A DNA stretch of 64,000 nucleotides, from contig PBAL01000023.1 of assembly GCA_002715965.1 (NCBI GenBank), positions 32,866 through 96,865 on the forward strand, read 5' to 3'. This document shows, one piece after another, positions 1-8,726 of this stretch (position 1 is its first letter; every line of letters begins with the position of its first letter). The position numbers and the translations under genes are program-made. The DNA comes from Verrucomicrobiales bacterium. Its GTDB lineage: Bacteria > Verrucomicrobiota > Verrucomicrobiia > Limisphaerales > JAYPXF01. Below the pieces are notes generated by a model that was not told the origin of the DNA, did not search any database, and saw only the letters and a program-made list of their open reading frames with translations.

Positions 1-6
1 TAAGGC

Positions 7-705
7 ATGTCGGACGAGCGAGCGAAAGACGCGTCTGGGCCTGTGATTCCCCGCCAGGCGGGATTCGGCGGCCGCGTGCTCGCCCGCATGATCTGGTGGC
101 TGACCAATCTCTTGGTGTTGACCTTGCGATGGCGCGTAAACGTTCCAGAAGGCCTGCTGGACGAAGAATCAGAGAAGCCCGTAATTCTCTGCATCTGGCA
201 CAATCGCCTGGCGCTTTCCCTGATCCTCTATCGAAAATTCATCCTGCCCGTGCGGCCGAGTCATCGGCTGGCTGCGATGGTCAGTGCCAGCCGCGATGGC
301 GGGATGTTGGCCCGGGTGCTGGAACTGGCCTCTGTGAAACCTATTCGCGGATCGTCGAGTCGGCGCGGTTCACAAGCGTTGAAGGAAGCCGTCAGCTGCG
401 CCCGTGACGGATTCGATCTGGCCATCACCCCTGATGGACCGCGCGGGCCGAAGTACACCCTGCATCCCGGCGTCGTATCCATCGCGCAACTCAGCGGCTG
501 CCGGATCATTCCTGTGTCATACGATCTTTCCTGGAAGATCACTTTGAACAGCTGGGATAAGTTCCAAGTCCCGCTCCCCTTTGCCCGGGTTGACTTCCGC
601 CTGGGTGAAGCCATTGAAGTTCCCCGTCGGCTGGATTCCAATGGGCACGAGAAAACCTGCGAAGCGGTTCGACAAAAACTCATGGAGCTCACGGATCGTC
701 AATAG
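7..705 (+). CDS. DUF374 lysophospholipid acyltransferase-like protein
   Basis: A 232-residue protein of the DUF374 family, related to the lysophospholipid and lipid A acyltransferases. It probably transfers an acyl chain to a lipid at the inner face of the cytoplasmic membrane. A hydrophobic segment lies near residues 28-42. The WHNR block near residue 64 stands for the HX4D-like acyltransferase motif, and the segment ITPDGPRGPKYTLHPGV near residue 140 is the hallmark of DUF374. The ATG at position 7 gives a full-length family member. The gene converges with the phosphoesterase downstream, leaving a 10-bp gap. The family assignment is firm; the substrate is unknown. Confidence 0.85.
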   Translation: MSDERAKDASGPVIPRQAGFGGRVLARMIWWLTNLLVLTLRWRVNVPEGLLDEESEKPVILCIWHNRLALSLILYRKFILPVRPSHRLAAMVSASRDGGMLARVLELASVKPIRGSSSRRGSQALKEAVSCARDGFDLAITPDGPRGPKYTLHPGVVSIAQLSGCRIIPVSYDLSWKITLNSWDKFQVPLPFARVDFRLGEAIEVPRRLDSNGHEKTCEAVRQKLMELTDRQ

Positions 706-715
706 CGGTCGAAGC

Positions 716-1462
716 TCACGCCAGCACTTCAATCTCCCCGCCGTTCGCGAGACATACCCGTTCCGTCCCGGCCTGTGAAATCCAGGTCACATCATCTTGT
801 TCCGTGTTCCAGACCAGGAACGATGGAATCGGACCATGTTGTCGGCCCGCGTTGAAGACGATCGTCTTCCCGATTCGATGCGTCCACGAGCCCTCCTTGC
901 GAAACGGCGCCTCGTGAACGTGTCCCGTAAAAACGATGTCCGGTTCAAACCGCTCGATCCAGTCACCAAGCTGCGCATCGCCGAAGTGCTTCTTTCCATT
1001 CCAACTCAATGGCGTGTCTTGGGGCGGACAGTGATAGACCCATGCCCAGCGCGTCTTCTCTTTGGAAGAATCAGCTTCCAATTGTGCCCGCACTTTCTCC
1101 CGGCCAATGTCCCCATCCCACCACGGACAGATAGTGAACAATGTGTCTTCAATCGCCACCGAATCCCCATCGACCTGCGCGCCGCTGAGCCTTCCATCCT
1201 GCAACCAGGTTGCGCCCCGCTCGTCTTCGGAGATCTTCTCTTTCGCGTCGTGATTTCCCGATGAGGCGAGCACGGGCACCTTCTGCCGGATGCGCCTCAG
1301 ATAGTTCAGAGCCACCACCGCCTGCGCATCTCGTTCCACAATTGATACGAGGTCGAGCAGATCCCCCGCCAGCACCACGACGTCAAACCTCTCCGCCACA
1401 GAATTCACCCAGTCGAACTGCTTGAGTGAGTAATGGATATCTGCAGCGATCAAAAACTTCAT
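716..1462 (-). CDS. Calcineurin-like metallophosphoesterase
   Basis: A 248-residue metallophosphoesterase without a signal peptide, so probably cytoplasmic. Metal-binding motifs appear in family order: DIH at residues 8-10, GDLLD near 33-37, GNHD near 69-72 and GHVHE near 180, which supply the Asp/His/Asn ligands of a dinuclear metal centre. Family members cleave phosphodiesters or phosphomonoesters; nothing here identifies the substrate. The ATG at 1462 places the first metal motif at the usual distance from the N terminus. It may be co-transcribed with the oxidoreductase gene that lies upstream on the same strand about 60 bp away. Confidence 0.85.
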   Translation of the reverse strand: MKFLIAADIHYSLKQFDWVNSVAERFDVVVLAGDLLDLVSIVERDAQAVVALNYLRRIRQKVPVLASSGNHDAKEKISEDERGATWLQDGRLSGAQVDGDSVAIEDTLFTICPWWDGDIGREKVRAQLEADSSKEKTRWAWVYHCPPQDTPLSWNGKKHFGDAQLGDWIERFEPDIVFTGHVHEAPFRKEGSWTHRIGKTIVFNAGRQHGPIPSFLVWNTEQDDVTWISQAGTERVCLANGGEIEVLA

Positions 1463-1525
1463 CGGTGAGCCCGGGAACTATCCGGATACACGATAGGGAA
1501 TTCCAGCCCGCGCTTGAGTGCTCCT

Positions 1526-2794
1526 CTAAATGTTCGGCAGCTCAAAGCCCTTGCGATGTTCCCGGCCAACCAGCTTGTTCGCCTCCGCGTCGTCGAAGGT
1601 CTGCGTCTTCGCATCGAACTTCAGGCGTTTCCCCGTGCGCCATGCGATGTTCCCCATGTGGCACATCGCGGAACTGATGTGGCCGGAAAGAATCTCCTGG
1701 TTGAGTGAATCGCGTTTTCGGTTGATCACCGCATCGAGGAAATTTCGCACGTGCTCGGTTTGCCCGACGCTGCTTTGGCCGTTTCTGACCACTTTCCCCT
1801 TCGAGTCATACGCAGTCCATGAACGATTGGTCACCAACATCCAGCCATTCTCGCCATAGATGGCCGCACCCGTTTCTGTGCCGAACAATTGTGGCCGCGA
1901 CCAAAGGCGCATCTCATATTGCACGATCGCCTTCGGATATTCGTAGTTCACGAACAAGGTGTCCGGCCATTCCTGATCGTCGTCGTGATACAGCTTTCCG
2001 CCCGAGGCGTTGATGGCCTGTGGGAAATCCTCAAGTCCCATCAGATAACGGCAATAGTCCACCCGATGCACGCCGTCGTTTCCAAGGTCGCCCGTGCCGT
2101 AGTCGAACATCCAGCGCCACTGCAGGTCGACGATCGAAGGGTTGTATTTTCGGTGAGGCGCCGGCCCAAGCCAGAGATCGTAATCGATACCGGCAGGCGC
2201 CTTCGCGTCCGGCTTCAGATGCACGGATCGCGTGGTTGCCGTTTCCCAGGACTTGCCACTGATCACGCGCCCCATCGCACCGCTCTTTACATACTCACGC
2301 GCCTCTTTCAAAAACGGCGCGCTGCGAACCTGCGTCCCCATCTGCACCATCCGATCATGCTTGTGCGCCATCTCCACCGCGACCTTGCCTTCGAGGATGT
2401 TGTGACTGGCCGGCTTCTCGACATAGACATCCTTGCCCGCCCGGCAACCCTCAATCGTCAACATCGCATGCCAGTGATCCGGCGTGGCCACGATGAACGC
2501 ATCGATCGAAGGATCATCCAGCAGTTCGCGGTAGTCCTTTACCCGCTTGGGATCCAGTCCCGTCACCTCCTTCATCTCACGACCGCGCACTTCCAATACC
2601 TCATCCCGCACATCGCAGAGATGGGTGATCGCGCAATCACGCTGGGCGGCAAAAGACCGCATCACCGAATTCCCCCGCCTGCGCGGACCAATGCACGCGA
2701 CACTGATCTTGCTGTTTGGATTGGCGGAAATGATGGCCGGCGCACAGACGCCTGCAGCCGTGACGGATTTCAGAAATGATCGGCGGGACTTCAT
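1526..2794 (-). CDS. Tat-exported Gfo/Idh/MocA family oxidoreductase
   Basis: A 422-residue NAD(P)-dependent oxidoreductase of the Gfo/Idh/MocA superfamily. The N terminus carries a twin-arginine signal (RRSFLK, residues 3-8) followed by a short hydrophobic stretch, so export by Tat with bound cofactor is likely. A Rossmann fold follows the signal peptide, although the usual GxGxxG is atypical (GPRRRG). The motif EKPASHN near residue 125 contains the conserved catalytic-region Lys of the family. The C-terminal half is the alpha/beta substrate domain. Such exported forms are numerous in Verrucomicrobiota and Planctomycetota and probably act on sugars or sugar acids. The substrate cannot be told from the sequence. 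Confidence 0.85.
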   Translation of the reverse strand: MKSRRSFLKSVTAAGVCAPAIISANPNSKISVACIGPRRRGNSVMRSFAAQRDCAITHLCDVRDEVLEVRGREMKEVTGLDPKRVKDYRELLDDPSIDAFIVATPDHWHAMLTIEGCRAGKDVYVEKPASHNILEGKVAVEMAHKHDRMVQMGTQVRSAPFLKEAREYVKSGAMGRVISGKSWETATTRSVHLKPDAKAPAGIDYDLWLGPAPHRKYNPSIVDLQWRWMFDYGTGDLGNDGVHRVDYCRYLMGLEDFPQAINASGGKLYHDDDQEWPDTLFVNYEYPKAIVQYEMRLWSRPQLFGTETGAAIYGENGWMLVTNRSWTAYDSKGKVVRNGQSSVGQTEHVRNFLDAVINRKRDSLNQEILSGHISSAMCHMGNIAWRTGKRLKFDAKTQTFDDAEANKLVGREHRKGFELPNI

Positions 2795-2897
2795 CCACCC
2801 AGCATGAACCTAGCTGCCGCGGAATCAACCCTGCGCATTGGCGTTTCTCACCGTCCGCGCTTGCATTAGAAACTGAAAACCGGCAAACCCCTCGCGC

Positions 2898-3863
2898 ATG
2901 TCGGACCAATCGCCAGTTATCATCGGAACGCGCGGCAGCGCTCTGGCGTTGGTGCAGGCGAACATGATTCTGGCGCAGTGTCGCGCGGCATTTCCGGAGC
3001 AGACTTTCGAGATCCAGATCATCAAGACCACTGGTGATAAACTGAAAACCGCGTCATTGGCCAATCCCGATAAGTCTCTGCCAAAGGGATTGTTCACCAA
3101 GGAACTCGAAGTGGCGTTGCTCGATGGCCGGGCCGATCTGGCTGTTCATAGTCTGAAGGACCTTCCCACCGAATTACCGGACGGCCTCCTGCTCGGTGCG
3201 ACCCCGCCACGCGAAGATGTGCGGGATGTATTGATCTATCGGTCGGAGTCATCGGCGATTGGTGGACTGAAGCCCGCAATTCAGATCGGCGAATTGCCGG
3301 AAGGCGCAACCATCGCAAGCAGCAGCACCCGACGGCAATCGCAGCTCAGAGAACAGCGTCCTGATCTCAAGCTCGTTGAGATCCGTGGCAATGTTCCCAC
3401 TCGATTGCGGAAGATCTCCGAGCAAGCCGAGCTTCACGGCACACTCCTCGCCGCGGCTGGACTGAAGCGTCTCGGATACACAATTGACGAAGACGGAACA
3501 TTGAATGGAAAGGAAGTTCCTGACGGTTTGCTGGCCGTTTGTCTTTCTGAACAAGAGATGCTGCCGGCGGTTGGTCAGGCGGCCATCGGGATCGAAACGC
3601 GCAAGGACGACGAACGGATTGGGACCATCTGCGAAAAACTAAATCACGAAGACACCCTGCAGGCGGTCACCGCGGAGAGGGCCTTCCTGCGTGCGTTTGG
3701 CGGAGGTTGCGCCACGCCCGTGGCAGCACACGCGCGAGTAGACGGCACAGTCATTTCGATGGAAGTCGTTTCTTATGTCAGCGACGGACCGCGCCGCGCA
3801 AGCGGGTCGGGCGATTCAGCGGAAGAATTGGGCAAACAACTTGCCGCTGAGGTGCTCTCCTAG
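2898..3863 (+). CDS. hemC: Hydroxymethylbilane synthase (porphobilinogen deaminase)
   Basis: HemC joins four porphobilinogen molecules into hydroxymethylbilane, a cytoplasmic step of tetrapyrrole and heme synthesis. The 321-residue protein starts with the family signature IGTRGSALAL and contains VHSLKDLPTELPDG near residues 81-94, SSSTRRQSQL near 141 and the cofactor loop FGGGCATPVAAHA. Cys271 in that loop would hold the dipyrromethane cofactor. The length is normal for the family. The gene stands alone, divergent from the oxidoreductase upstream and convergent with psd; no other hem gene is adjacent. The HemN-like radical SAM gene at 44.7 kb is unlikely to be its pathway partner. Confidence 0.95.
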   Translation: MSDQSPVIIGTRGSALALVQANMILAQCRAAFPEQTFEIQIIKTTGDKLKTASLANPDKSLPKGLFTKELEVALLDGRADLAVHSLKDLPTELPDGLLLGATPPREDVRDVLIYRSESSAIGGLKPAIQIGELPEGATIASSSTRRQSQLREQRPDLKLVEIRGNVPTRLRKISEQAELHGTLLAAAGLKRLGYTIDEDGTLNGKEVPDGLLAVCLSEQEMLPAVGQAAIGIETRKDDERIGTICEKLNHEDTLQAVTAERAFLRAFGGGCATPVAAHARVDGTVISMEVVSYVSDGPRRASGSGDSAEELGKQLAAEVLS

Positions 3864-3879
3864 CGTGCGTTCGTGAGCG

Positions 3880-4776
3880 CTACGAGGCGATGCCAAGTTG
3901 ATCGCCCATGTGGGCATACAACTCACGACGCTCGCGGCTCTGCTCCAGCAGGTCAGCATCAAACTGAATCCGGCCGGGTTCGAAAAGCAACATGGTCGCT
4001 GAACCCCCAAACTTGAAGAATCCCTTCTCCGCGCCTTTCTCAATCGCACCCGGTTGGTAGGTGTATTCGAACCCGCCCACACAGGTTGCTCCGATCTCGA
4101 GCATCATCACGCGTCCGAATTCCTCCGAGCGAATCTCGCACATCGCACGCTTGTTCTCCGCGAGTATCTTGATCCGCTGACGCAACGCGATCGGGCTCAC
4201 CGAATAAAGCGGCCCTTTGATGAACTGCGTCGCATCCGTTTCACCCGCCACCGGAAAATGAAACCGGTGATAGTCCGTCGGACAAAGACGCGACAAGAGC
4301 ATGCTTCCCTCCCGATAACGGCGCGCGATGTTTGAATCTCCGACCAGTTCTTCCAGCGGAAGCGTCTGCCCCTTCACAAAGAATCCATTCATCTCGGCGA
4401 TATTGGCAAAACCGAGGTGACGCCCGTCTGCGGGGAACACCGCTACGCTTGAGCCCCCCTTGATCGGGCGCGCGTCCGGTTTGAGTTTGCGAAAGAAGAA
4501 TTCGTTGAAATTCTGAAAGTCCTCGGGGTCGTCGGTGAACTCTGCGGGATCAACCTCGTAGGTGTTGATGAACGGCTGAACTTTTCTCTGCGATGCCTGC
4601 CGGTTCATCCTCCAGCCATACCATCGTGAGAATGCCGATCGTTTGACGAAGGAATGCAGCGCCAATTTCCCCAGCGGATTGCCATAGACCCATCGAAGGA
4701 ATCGTTCGCCATAGATCTGCTCGGTCTCGACCCGACCGGTGTAGCGATTGAAGAACTCTATGGGTTCGGCACTCAT
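3880..4776 (-). CDS. psd: Phosphatidylserine decarboxylase proenzyme
   Basis: This enzyme decarboxylates phosphatidylserine to phosphatidylethanolamine at the membrane. Visible landmarks are the N-terminal block YNR-like FNRYTGRVETEQIYGE, the FPADGRH motif with the conserved Asp/His region, the HFPVAGE motif, and FKFGGSATMLLFEPG near the C terminus. In that last motif the Gly-Ser bond is the expected self-cleavage site that creates the pyruvoyl group. The ATG at 4776 starts exactly where the family begins and gives about 298 residues. An in-frame GTG at 4863 would add 29 poorly conserved residues. The gene converges with hemC, leaving a 16-bp gap. Confidence 0.9.
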   Translation of the reverse strand: MSAEPIEFFNRYTGRVETEQIYGERFLRWVYGNPLGKLALHSFVKRSAFSRWYGWRMNRQASQRKVQPFINTYEVDPAEFTDDPEDFQNFNEFFFRKLKPDARPIKGGSSVAVFPADGRHLGFANIAEMNGFFVKGQTLPLEELVGDSNIARRYREGSMLLSRLCPTDYHRFHFPVAGETDATQFIKGPLYSVSPIALRQRIKILAENKRAMCEIRSEEFGRVMMLEIGATCVGGFEYTYQPGAIEKGAEKGFFKFGGSATMLLFEPGRIQFDADLLEQSRERRELYAHMGDQLGIAS

Positions 4777-4950
4777 GCGCGCCGCGTGTTTACGCAAGTT
4801 GAAGCCGTTTGCCAACGATGCAGGTGGAAGAAGTGGTGTGTCGTCCGGATTGGTTTGCCCCACGGATTCGCTTTTCCAATCGGTGCGGTTTTCTCGAATC
4901 CGTTGGGAAAAAGTGCGAATGAGTTGGGCTGCATATCTGAGACGCTCGAT

Positions 4951-5454
4951 TTAATTTGGAGCGTGCCAATGGTCCGGCAAACCGTTGTCGCCAAACGCTG
5001 GATCCAGTTCGGGTAACGGCACACGCCCGATGTTCGCCAGTTCGCGATCGCTGACCGGAGAATCTCCACGAAACAAATCCGGCGACTGGCCGGCCGGGTA
5101 TGCACCCACCACTGCGAATTCCCAATTCGCTTTCAAACGTTCGTGCCCCACACCGGCCGGCAGAATCACCAGATCCCCGGCCTTCACTTCCTGCACGACG
5201 CCCGCATCCCCCCCGAAGCGAATGCTCGCCGAGCCGCTGTAGCAGGCCAGGGCCTCATGGGCGTTCGTGTGGTAATGCGGATAAGGAAACACGCCGTTGC
5301 GCCAGGAATTGCCCCAATGGTTTGCCTCAAAGGTGTCTTCGATCACCGAAGGATCGAAGCCCTCTGCAAACGCACCCGCATAAAACAACATCGGCAGGTG
5401 CTCGTTGTTCGGGATCTGTCCGTCGTTCTTGAAGAGGAAAGTCTGCGGTTGCAC
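4951..5454 (-). CDS. Cupin-domain protein
   Basis: A 167-residue single-domain cupin. The metal-binding pattern HYHTNAHEA (around residues 58-66) supplies two His ligands and a Glu, and the second cupin motif PAGVGHERL near residue 101 supplies a further His. The C terminus ends PDHWHAPN, with additional histidines. Annotation as dioxygenase, isomerase or sensor would be guesswork. The track start is a GTG at 5454; no nearby ATG would keep the N-terminal beta strands. It lies upstream of psd on the same strand but 174 bp away, so co-transcription is uncertain. Confidence 0.8.
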   Translation of the reverse strand: MQPQTFLFKNDGQIPNNEHLPMLFYAGAFAEGFDPSVIEDTFEANHWGNSWRNGVFPYPHYHTNAHEALACYSGSASIRFGGDAGVVQEVKAGDLVILPAGVGHERLKANWEFAVVGAYPAGQSPDLFRGDSPVSDRELANIGRVPLPELDPAFGDNGLPDHWHAPN

Positions 5455-5465
5455 GGCGAGGAATT

Positions 5466-5611
5466 AACCACAGATGGACGCAGATGAACACAGATCTGGC
5501 GGAAGAGTCCTCGGGCAGGGCGTTCTTGGCCGAATTTTGGAGGTGCCCCAAGCACGCCTTGGATTTCTCAGACGAACATAGCGTCGCCAAGCGCAGCGCC
5601 CATCTGTGGTT
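5466..5611. repeat. 146-bp non-coding element with inverted ends and CACAGAT motifs
   Basis: The gap between the cupin gene and grpE contains the 12-mer AACCACAGATGG at 5466-5477 and its exact reverse complement at 5600-5611. Inside the left end the motif recurs with a period of about ten bases (CACAGATGGA, CGCAGATGAA, CACAGATCTG). Intergenic CACAGATGGA-type repeats are familiar in several bacterial phyla including this one; that is recalled knowledge and was not searched. No ORF of coding quality lies inside. It could be a miniature mobile element or a repeat-derived hairpin. Confidence 0.55.
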
Positions 5612-5686
5612 TGGAAAAAATACGCTGCCATCAACAAGGTTGCGCCCCTCGGGGGCTTGTGTATTGTATCGCGCCCTGTATTTGGG

Positions 5687-6382
5687 ATGAGCAAAGATTC
5701 AGAAGAAAAATCGATGGAACAACAGGACGCAGCCACCGCTGAAGAGCAACCCGAGGCGACAGAATCCGGGGCGGATGACGCCACGGAAGAAAACAACGAC
5801 GCTGAAAACGAAGGCGCGGAGGAAGAAAGCGGCCCGGTGGAGATTGATGCTGAGGAGTTGAAGGCACTCCAGGAAAAGGCCGCCAAAGCGGACGAGCATT
5901 GGGACCGCATTTTGCGCATGACGGCTGAATCTGAAAACTTCAAGAAGCGCGCCGCACGCGATCGGCAGGAAGCCATTCGTTATGCGAACGAAGGTTTGAT
6001 TGAAAGCCTCCTGCCCGTGCTCGACAGTTTCAACATGGCCATGTCCGCGGCCAATTCCACCGCCGAAACCGATCTCAAGTCCCTGAAGATGGGCGTGGAA
6101 ATGATCCTCACGCAATTGAACACCGTCCTCAAAGAGGCGGGCGTGGAGGAACTTGATGCAGCCGGAAAGCAATTTGATCCCACCTGGCAGGAAGCCATGT
6201 CGCAGCAGGAAACGACCGACGTGCCTGAGGGCCAGGTCATCCAGCAATTGCGCAGGGGATACAAACTCAAGGATCGACTCGTCCGTGCCGCTTCCGTGGT
6301 TGTGGCCAAGGCCCCGGCTCCGGAAGCGCCTCCGCAGAAGGAGGAACAAGAATCCGCCGAGAATGAGGATCAATCTGAATGA
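5687..6382 (+). CDS. grpE: GrpE nucleotide exchange factor
   Basis: GrpE releases ADP from DnaK and resets the Hsp70 cycle in the cytoplasm. The start chosen is the ATG at 5687, giving MSKDSEEK and 231 residues; a longer frame upstream contains unlikely sequence. The first 60 residues are strongly acidic and Glu-rich. The long dimerising helix runs from about 65 to 125 ([14 protein letters not shown] is the conserved part), and the beta domain ends with [19 protein letters not shown]. The end overlaps dnaJ by four bases (ATGA), so the two are translationally coupled. No CIRCE operator is seen upstream. A weak promoter pair (TTGCGC at 5640, TTGTAT at 5664) is possible. Confidence 0.95.
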   Translation: MSKDSEEKSMEQQDAATAEEQPEATESGADDATEENNDAENEGAEEESGPVEIDAEELKALQEKAAKADEHWDRILRMTAESENFKKRAARDRQEAIRYANEGLIESLLPVLDSFNMAMSAANSTAETDLKSLKMGVEMILTQLNTVLKEAGVEELDAAGKQFDPTWQEAMSQQETTDVPEGQVIQQLRRGYKLKDRLVRAASVVVAKAPAPEAPPQKEEQESAENEDQSE

Positions 6383-7554
6383 GCGGAAAACGCGATTACT
6401 ACGAAGTCCTGGGAGTGAACAAGAGCGCTTCGGCCGATGAGCTGAAGAAGGCTTACCGCAAGATGGCGGTCAAGTTCCACCCGGACAAAAATCCGGACGA
6501 CAAAAACGCGGAAGAGAAATTCAAGGAAGTTGGCGAGGCCTATGAGGTCTTGAGCGACAGCCAGAAACGCGCGGCCTACGACCGCATGGGACACGCGGCC
6601 TTCGATCAACGCCGTGGCGGTGGTGGAGGCGGAGGTTTTGGTGGGGGCGGAGGCTTTCACGATCCCTTCGAGGTCTTTCGCGAGGTCTTTGGAGGAGGCG
6701 GAGGGGGCGGAGGGGGCAGCATCTTCGACGAACTCTTCGGCGCTGCCGGCGCGGGTCGTTCGGGAGGCGTACCGCAACGCGGCTCCAATCTTCGCTACGA
6801 TCTGGAGATTGATTTCAACGAGGCCGTCATGGGGACCGAACGCGAGATCACCGTCAGCAAGCTCGACAAGTGCGGGACGTGCAAGGGAACAGGTGGAGAG
6901 AACGGCGCTCAAACAGAAGCCTGCAGTACCTGCAACGGACGCGGCCAGATCGTGCGTTCTCGCGGGATCTTCAGCGTGGCGCAAACCTGTCCGGACTGCG
7001 AAGGCGCGGGGCAGAAAATCGACCGGCCCTGCCGCAAGTGCGCCGGCACTGGGCGTCGTGAGAACACCACCAAGATCAAGCTCAAGATTCCACCCGGAGT
7101 TGACACCAGCGCGCAGCTGCGTTCCTCCGGCAACGGTGAAGCCGGCACGCTCGGCGGACCTTCGGGCGATCTCTATGTTTTCCTCCACGTCCGTGATCAC
7201 AAGGTCTTCAAGCGCGATGGGGATGACCTCATTTGCGAGGTCCCGATAACGTTTCCGCAGGCCGCACTCGGTTCGGATATGGACGTGCCAACCGTGACCG
7301 GTAAAACGAAGGTGCGCATTCCCGCGGGCACCCAAAGCGGCACGGTCTTCCGGGTGAAAGGCAAGGGCGTGAAAAACGTTCAAGGTTACGGGACCGGCGA
7401 TCTGCTGGTGCGTGTGGTGGTGGAAGTGCCGAAGAAGCTCACGCTCACCCAACGCGCCAAGCTGGAGGAATTCGCCGAGACCTGCGACGCGGCCGCGCAT
7501 CCGGAATCGTCCGGTTTCTTCTCGAAGGCGAAGGATTTCTTCACCCGGCCGTGA
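6379..7554 (+). CDS. dnaJ: Chaperone DnaJ (Hsp40)
   Basis: Full-length type I DnaJ (391 residues), the co-chaperone that delivers clients to DnaK and stimulates its ATPase. The J domain spans residues 1-70 with His-Pro-Asp at 34-36. A glycine-rich linker with long Gly runs covers about 75-130. Four CxxCxGxG zinc-binding repeats follow between about 164 and 225 ([32 protein letters not shown]), and then the two beta-sandwich client domains. It overlaps grpE by 4 bp and is followed 9 bp later by rsmE, forming a grpE-dnaJ-rsmE run. The dnaJ-rsmE neighbourhood recurs in other phyla. Confidence 0.97.
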   Translation: MSGKRDYYEVLGVNKSASADELKKAYRKMAVKFHPDKNPDDKNAEEKFKEVGEAYEVLSDSQKRAAYDRMGHAAFDQRRGGGGGGGFGGGGGFHDPFEVFREVFGGGGGGGGGSIFDELFGAAGAGRSGGVPQRGSNLRYDLEIDFNEAVMGTEREITVSKLDKCGTCKGTGGENGAQTEACSTCNGRGQIVRSRGIFSVAQTCPDCEGAGQKIDRPCRKCAGTGRRENTTKIKLKIPPGVDTSAQLRSSGNGEAGTLGGPSGDLYVFLHVRDHKVFKRDGDDLICEVPITFPQAALGSDMDVPTVTGKTKVRIPAGTQSGTVFRVKGKGVKNVQGYGTGDLLVRVVVEVPKKLTLTQRAKLEEFAETCDAAAHPESSGFFSKAKDFFTRP

Positions 7555-7563
7555 TGCCCGGAC

Positions 7564-8295
7564 ATGCATCGCTTCTTCGTTCCCAGGGCTGAAATCGAGG
7601 AAGGCGAGTTTGCGTTGCCCGCTGGAGAGGCGCGTCACTTTTCGCGTGTTCTACGAGGGCGAGCCGATGTTGAAATCACTTTGCTTGACGGAGAGGGGGG
7701 AAGGTATCTCGCCAAGGTCGAATCAGTTTCCAAGCAGGAGACGATAGTAGGGGTTCTTCACCGCGAACATGTTGATCAGCCCCTTCCGCGCATCAAACTT
7801 TACCAGTGCATCTCGAAACAGAAATCGATGGATTGGTTGATCGAGAAGTGCACCGAGATCGGAGTCGCGCACATCGTCCCGATCATCTCCACCAATGCAG
7901 TCGCCGTTCCTGCTGAAGACAAGGCATCCGCCAAAGCCGGGAAGTGGCGCACGCTGGCGGTTTCCGCGCTGAAGCAATCGGGCGTCACCTGGCTTCCGCG
8001 CATTGACGAACCGGTGAGCTTCTCAAGTGCCGTTTCTACACTGAACGGACTCTGCCTCGTTGCCGCGCTTGGAAACGACGTTCCTCCGATCAAGTCCGTC
8101 TTGCGCGGTCTGGATGACAGCGAGAGCGACGAGATATCAATCTGGATCGGTCCCGAAGGGGATTTCACGCCCGATGAACTTGCAATTCTGCGCGACGCTG
8201 GGGCCAGATGTGTCAGTCTGGGCGATTCGGTCCTCCGGACCGAGACAGCCGCTTTCATGACTGTGGGCCTGGTGCGCTATGAATTTTCTCGATAG
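7564..8295 (+). CDS. rsmE: 16S rRNA m3U1498 methyltransferase RsmE
   Basis: RsmE methylates N3 of U1498 in 16S rRNA using S-adenosylmethionine. The 243-residue protein starts with the family block MHRFFVPRAEIEEG, part of the PUA-like RNA-binding domain. The SPOUT knot follows, with CISKQKSMDWLIEKCTEIGV near residue 79-98, IWIGPEGDFTPDE near 195 and LGDSVLRTETAA near 219, which together form the SAM-binding knot. All motifs are intact. It lies 9 bp after dnaJ and is probably in the same transcript. Confidence 0.95.
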   Translation: MHRFFVPRAEIEEGEFALPAGEARHFSRVLRGRADVEITLLDGEGGRYLAKVESVSKQETIVGVLHREHVDQPLPRIKLYQCISKQKSMDWLIEKCTEIGVAHIVPIISTNAVAVPAEDKASAKAGKWRTLAVSALKQSGVTWLPRIDEPVSFSSAVSTLNGLCLVAALGNDVPPIKSVLRGLDDSESDEISIWIGPEGDFTPDELAILRDAGARCVSLGDSVLRTETAAFMTVGLVRYEFSR

Positions 8296-8383
8296 GCACT
8301 CTAGTGGGTTTTACGGGGATTTCAGCGCATTTTTGGCATAGTAAAACTTGACGATTGGCCAAATTCGCGGAGAAATCACCCGC

Positions 8384-8692
8384 ATGATTCATGTGGTCGC
8401 CACAATCGAAGTGGTTGAAGGGAAGCGGGACGCGTTCCTACGCGAGTTTCACAAGCTCGTGCCGCAGGTCTATGCGGAACCCGGCTGCCATGAATATGCG
8501 CCATTCGAAGATGTCGAAACGGATATTCCGGCGCAGGGCGGTGCACGCAAGGATGTTGTCACGGTGCTGGAGAAGTGGAAAGACGTCGCGTCCCTGAAGG
8601 CCCATCTGGATGCCCAGCACATGGCCGAATTTCGCGAGCGGGTGAAAGACCTCGTCTCCGAGGTGAAGCTCCAGATCCTGAAGCAAGGTTAA
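8384..8692 (+). CDS. Antibiotic-biosynthesis monooxygenase (ABM) domain protein
   Basis: A small ferredoxin-like alpha/beta-barrel protein of the ABM / putative quinol monooxygenase family, about 102 residues. The sequence begins MIHVVATIEVVEGKR and contains the typical ENGCHEY-like patch (EPGCHEYAPF) and the C-terminal HLDAQHMAEF motif with its conserved His. The ATG at 8384 with GGAGA about ten bases upstream is preferred over the TTG at 8348, which adds 12 unconserved residues. Family members range from quinol oxidation to aldehyde-scavenging roles; the substrate is unknown. Confidence 0.8.
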   Translation: MIHVVATIEVVEGKRDAFLREFHKLVPQVYAEPGCHEYAPFEDVETDIPAQGGARKDVVTVLEKWKDVASLKAHLDAQHMAEFRERVKDLVSEVKLQILKQG

Positions 8693-8726
8693 GCCGGCGC
8701 TTGCCGCTATCTCTCGATCCCCATTC

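Noticed and set aside
1889..2779. A 296-residue plus-strand frame across the first Gfo/Idh gene
   Set aside because: The minus strand carries the Tat signal and family motifs; the plus frame is an unconserved mirror rich in Arg and His.
5612..5686. CIRCE operator (HrcA site) upstream of grpE
   Set aside because: No TTAGCACTC-N9-GAGTGCTAA match or near match is present.
6370..7638. A 422-residue minus-strand frame across dnaJ
   Set aside because: It mirrors the dnaJ codons, has low-complexity Ala/Leu content and no family features.
8308..8347. GTTTTAC/GTAAAAC hairpin after rsmE as a terminator
   Set aside because: The loop is 26 nt, the stem AT-rich and there is no T-run after it.
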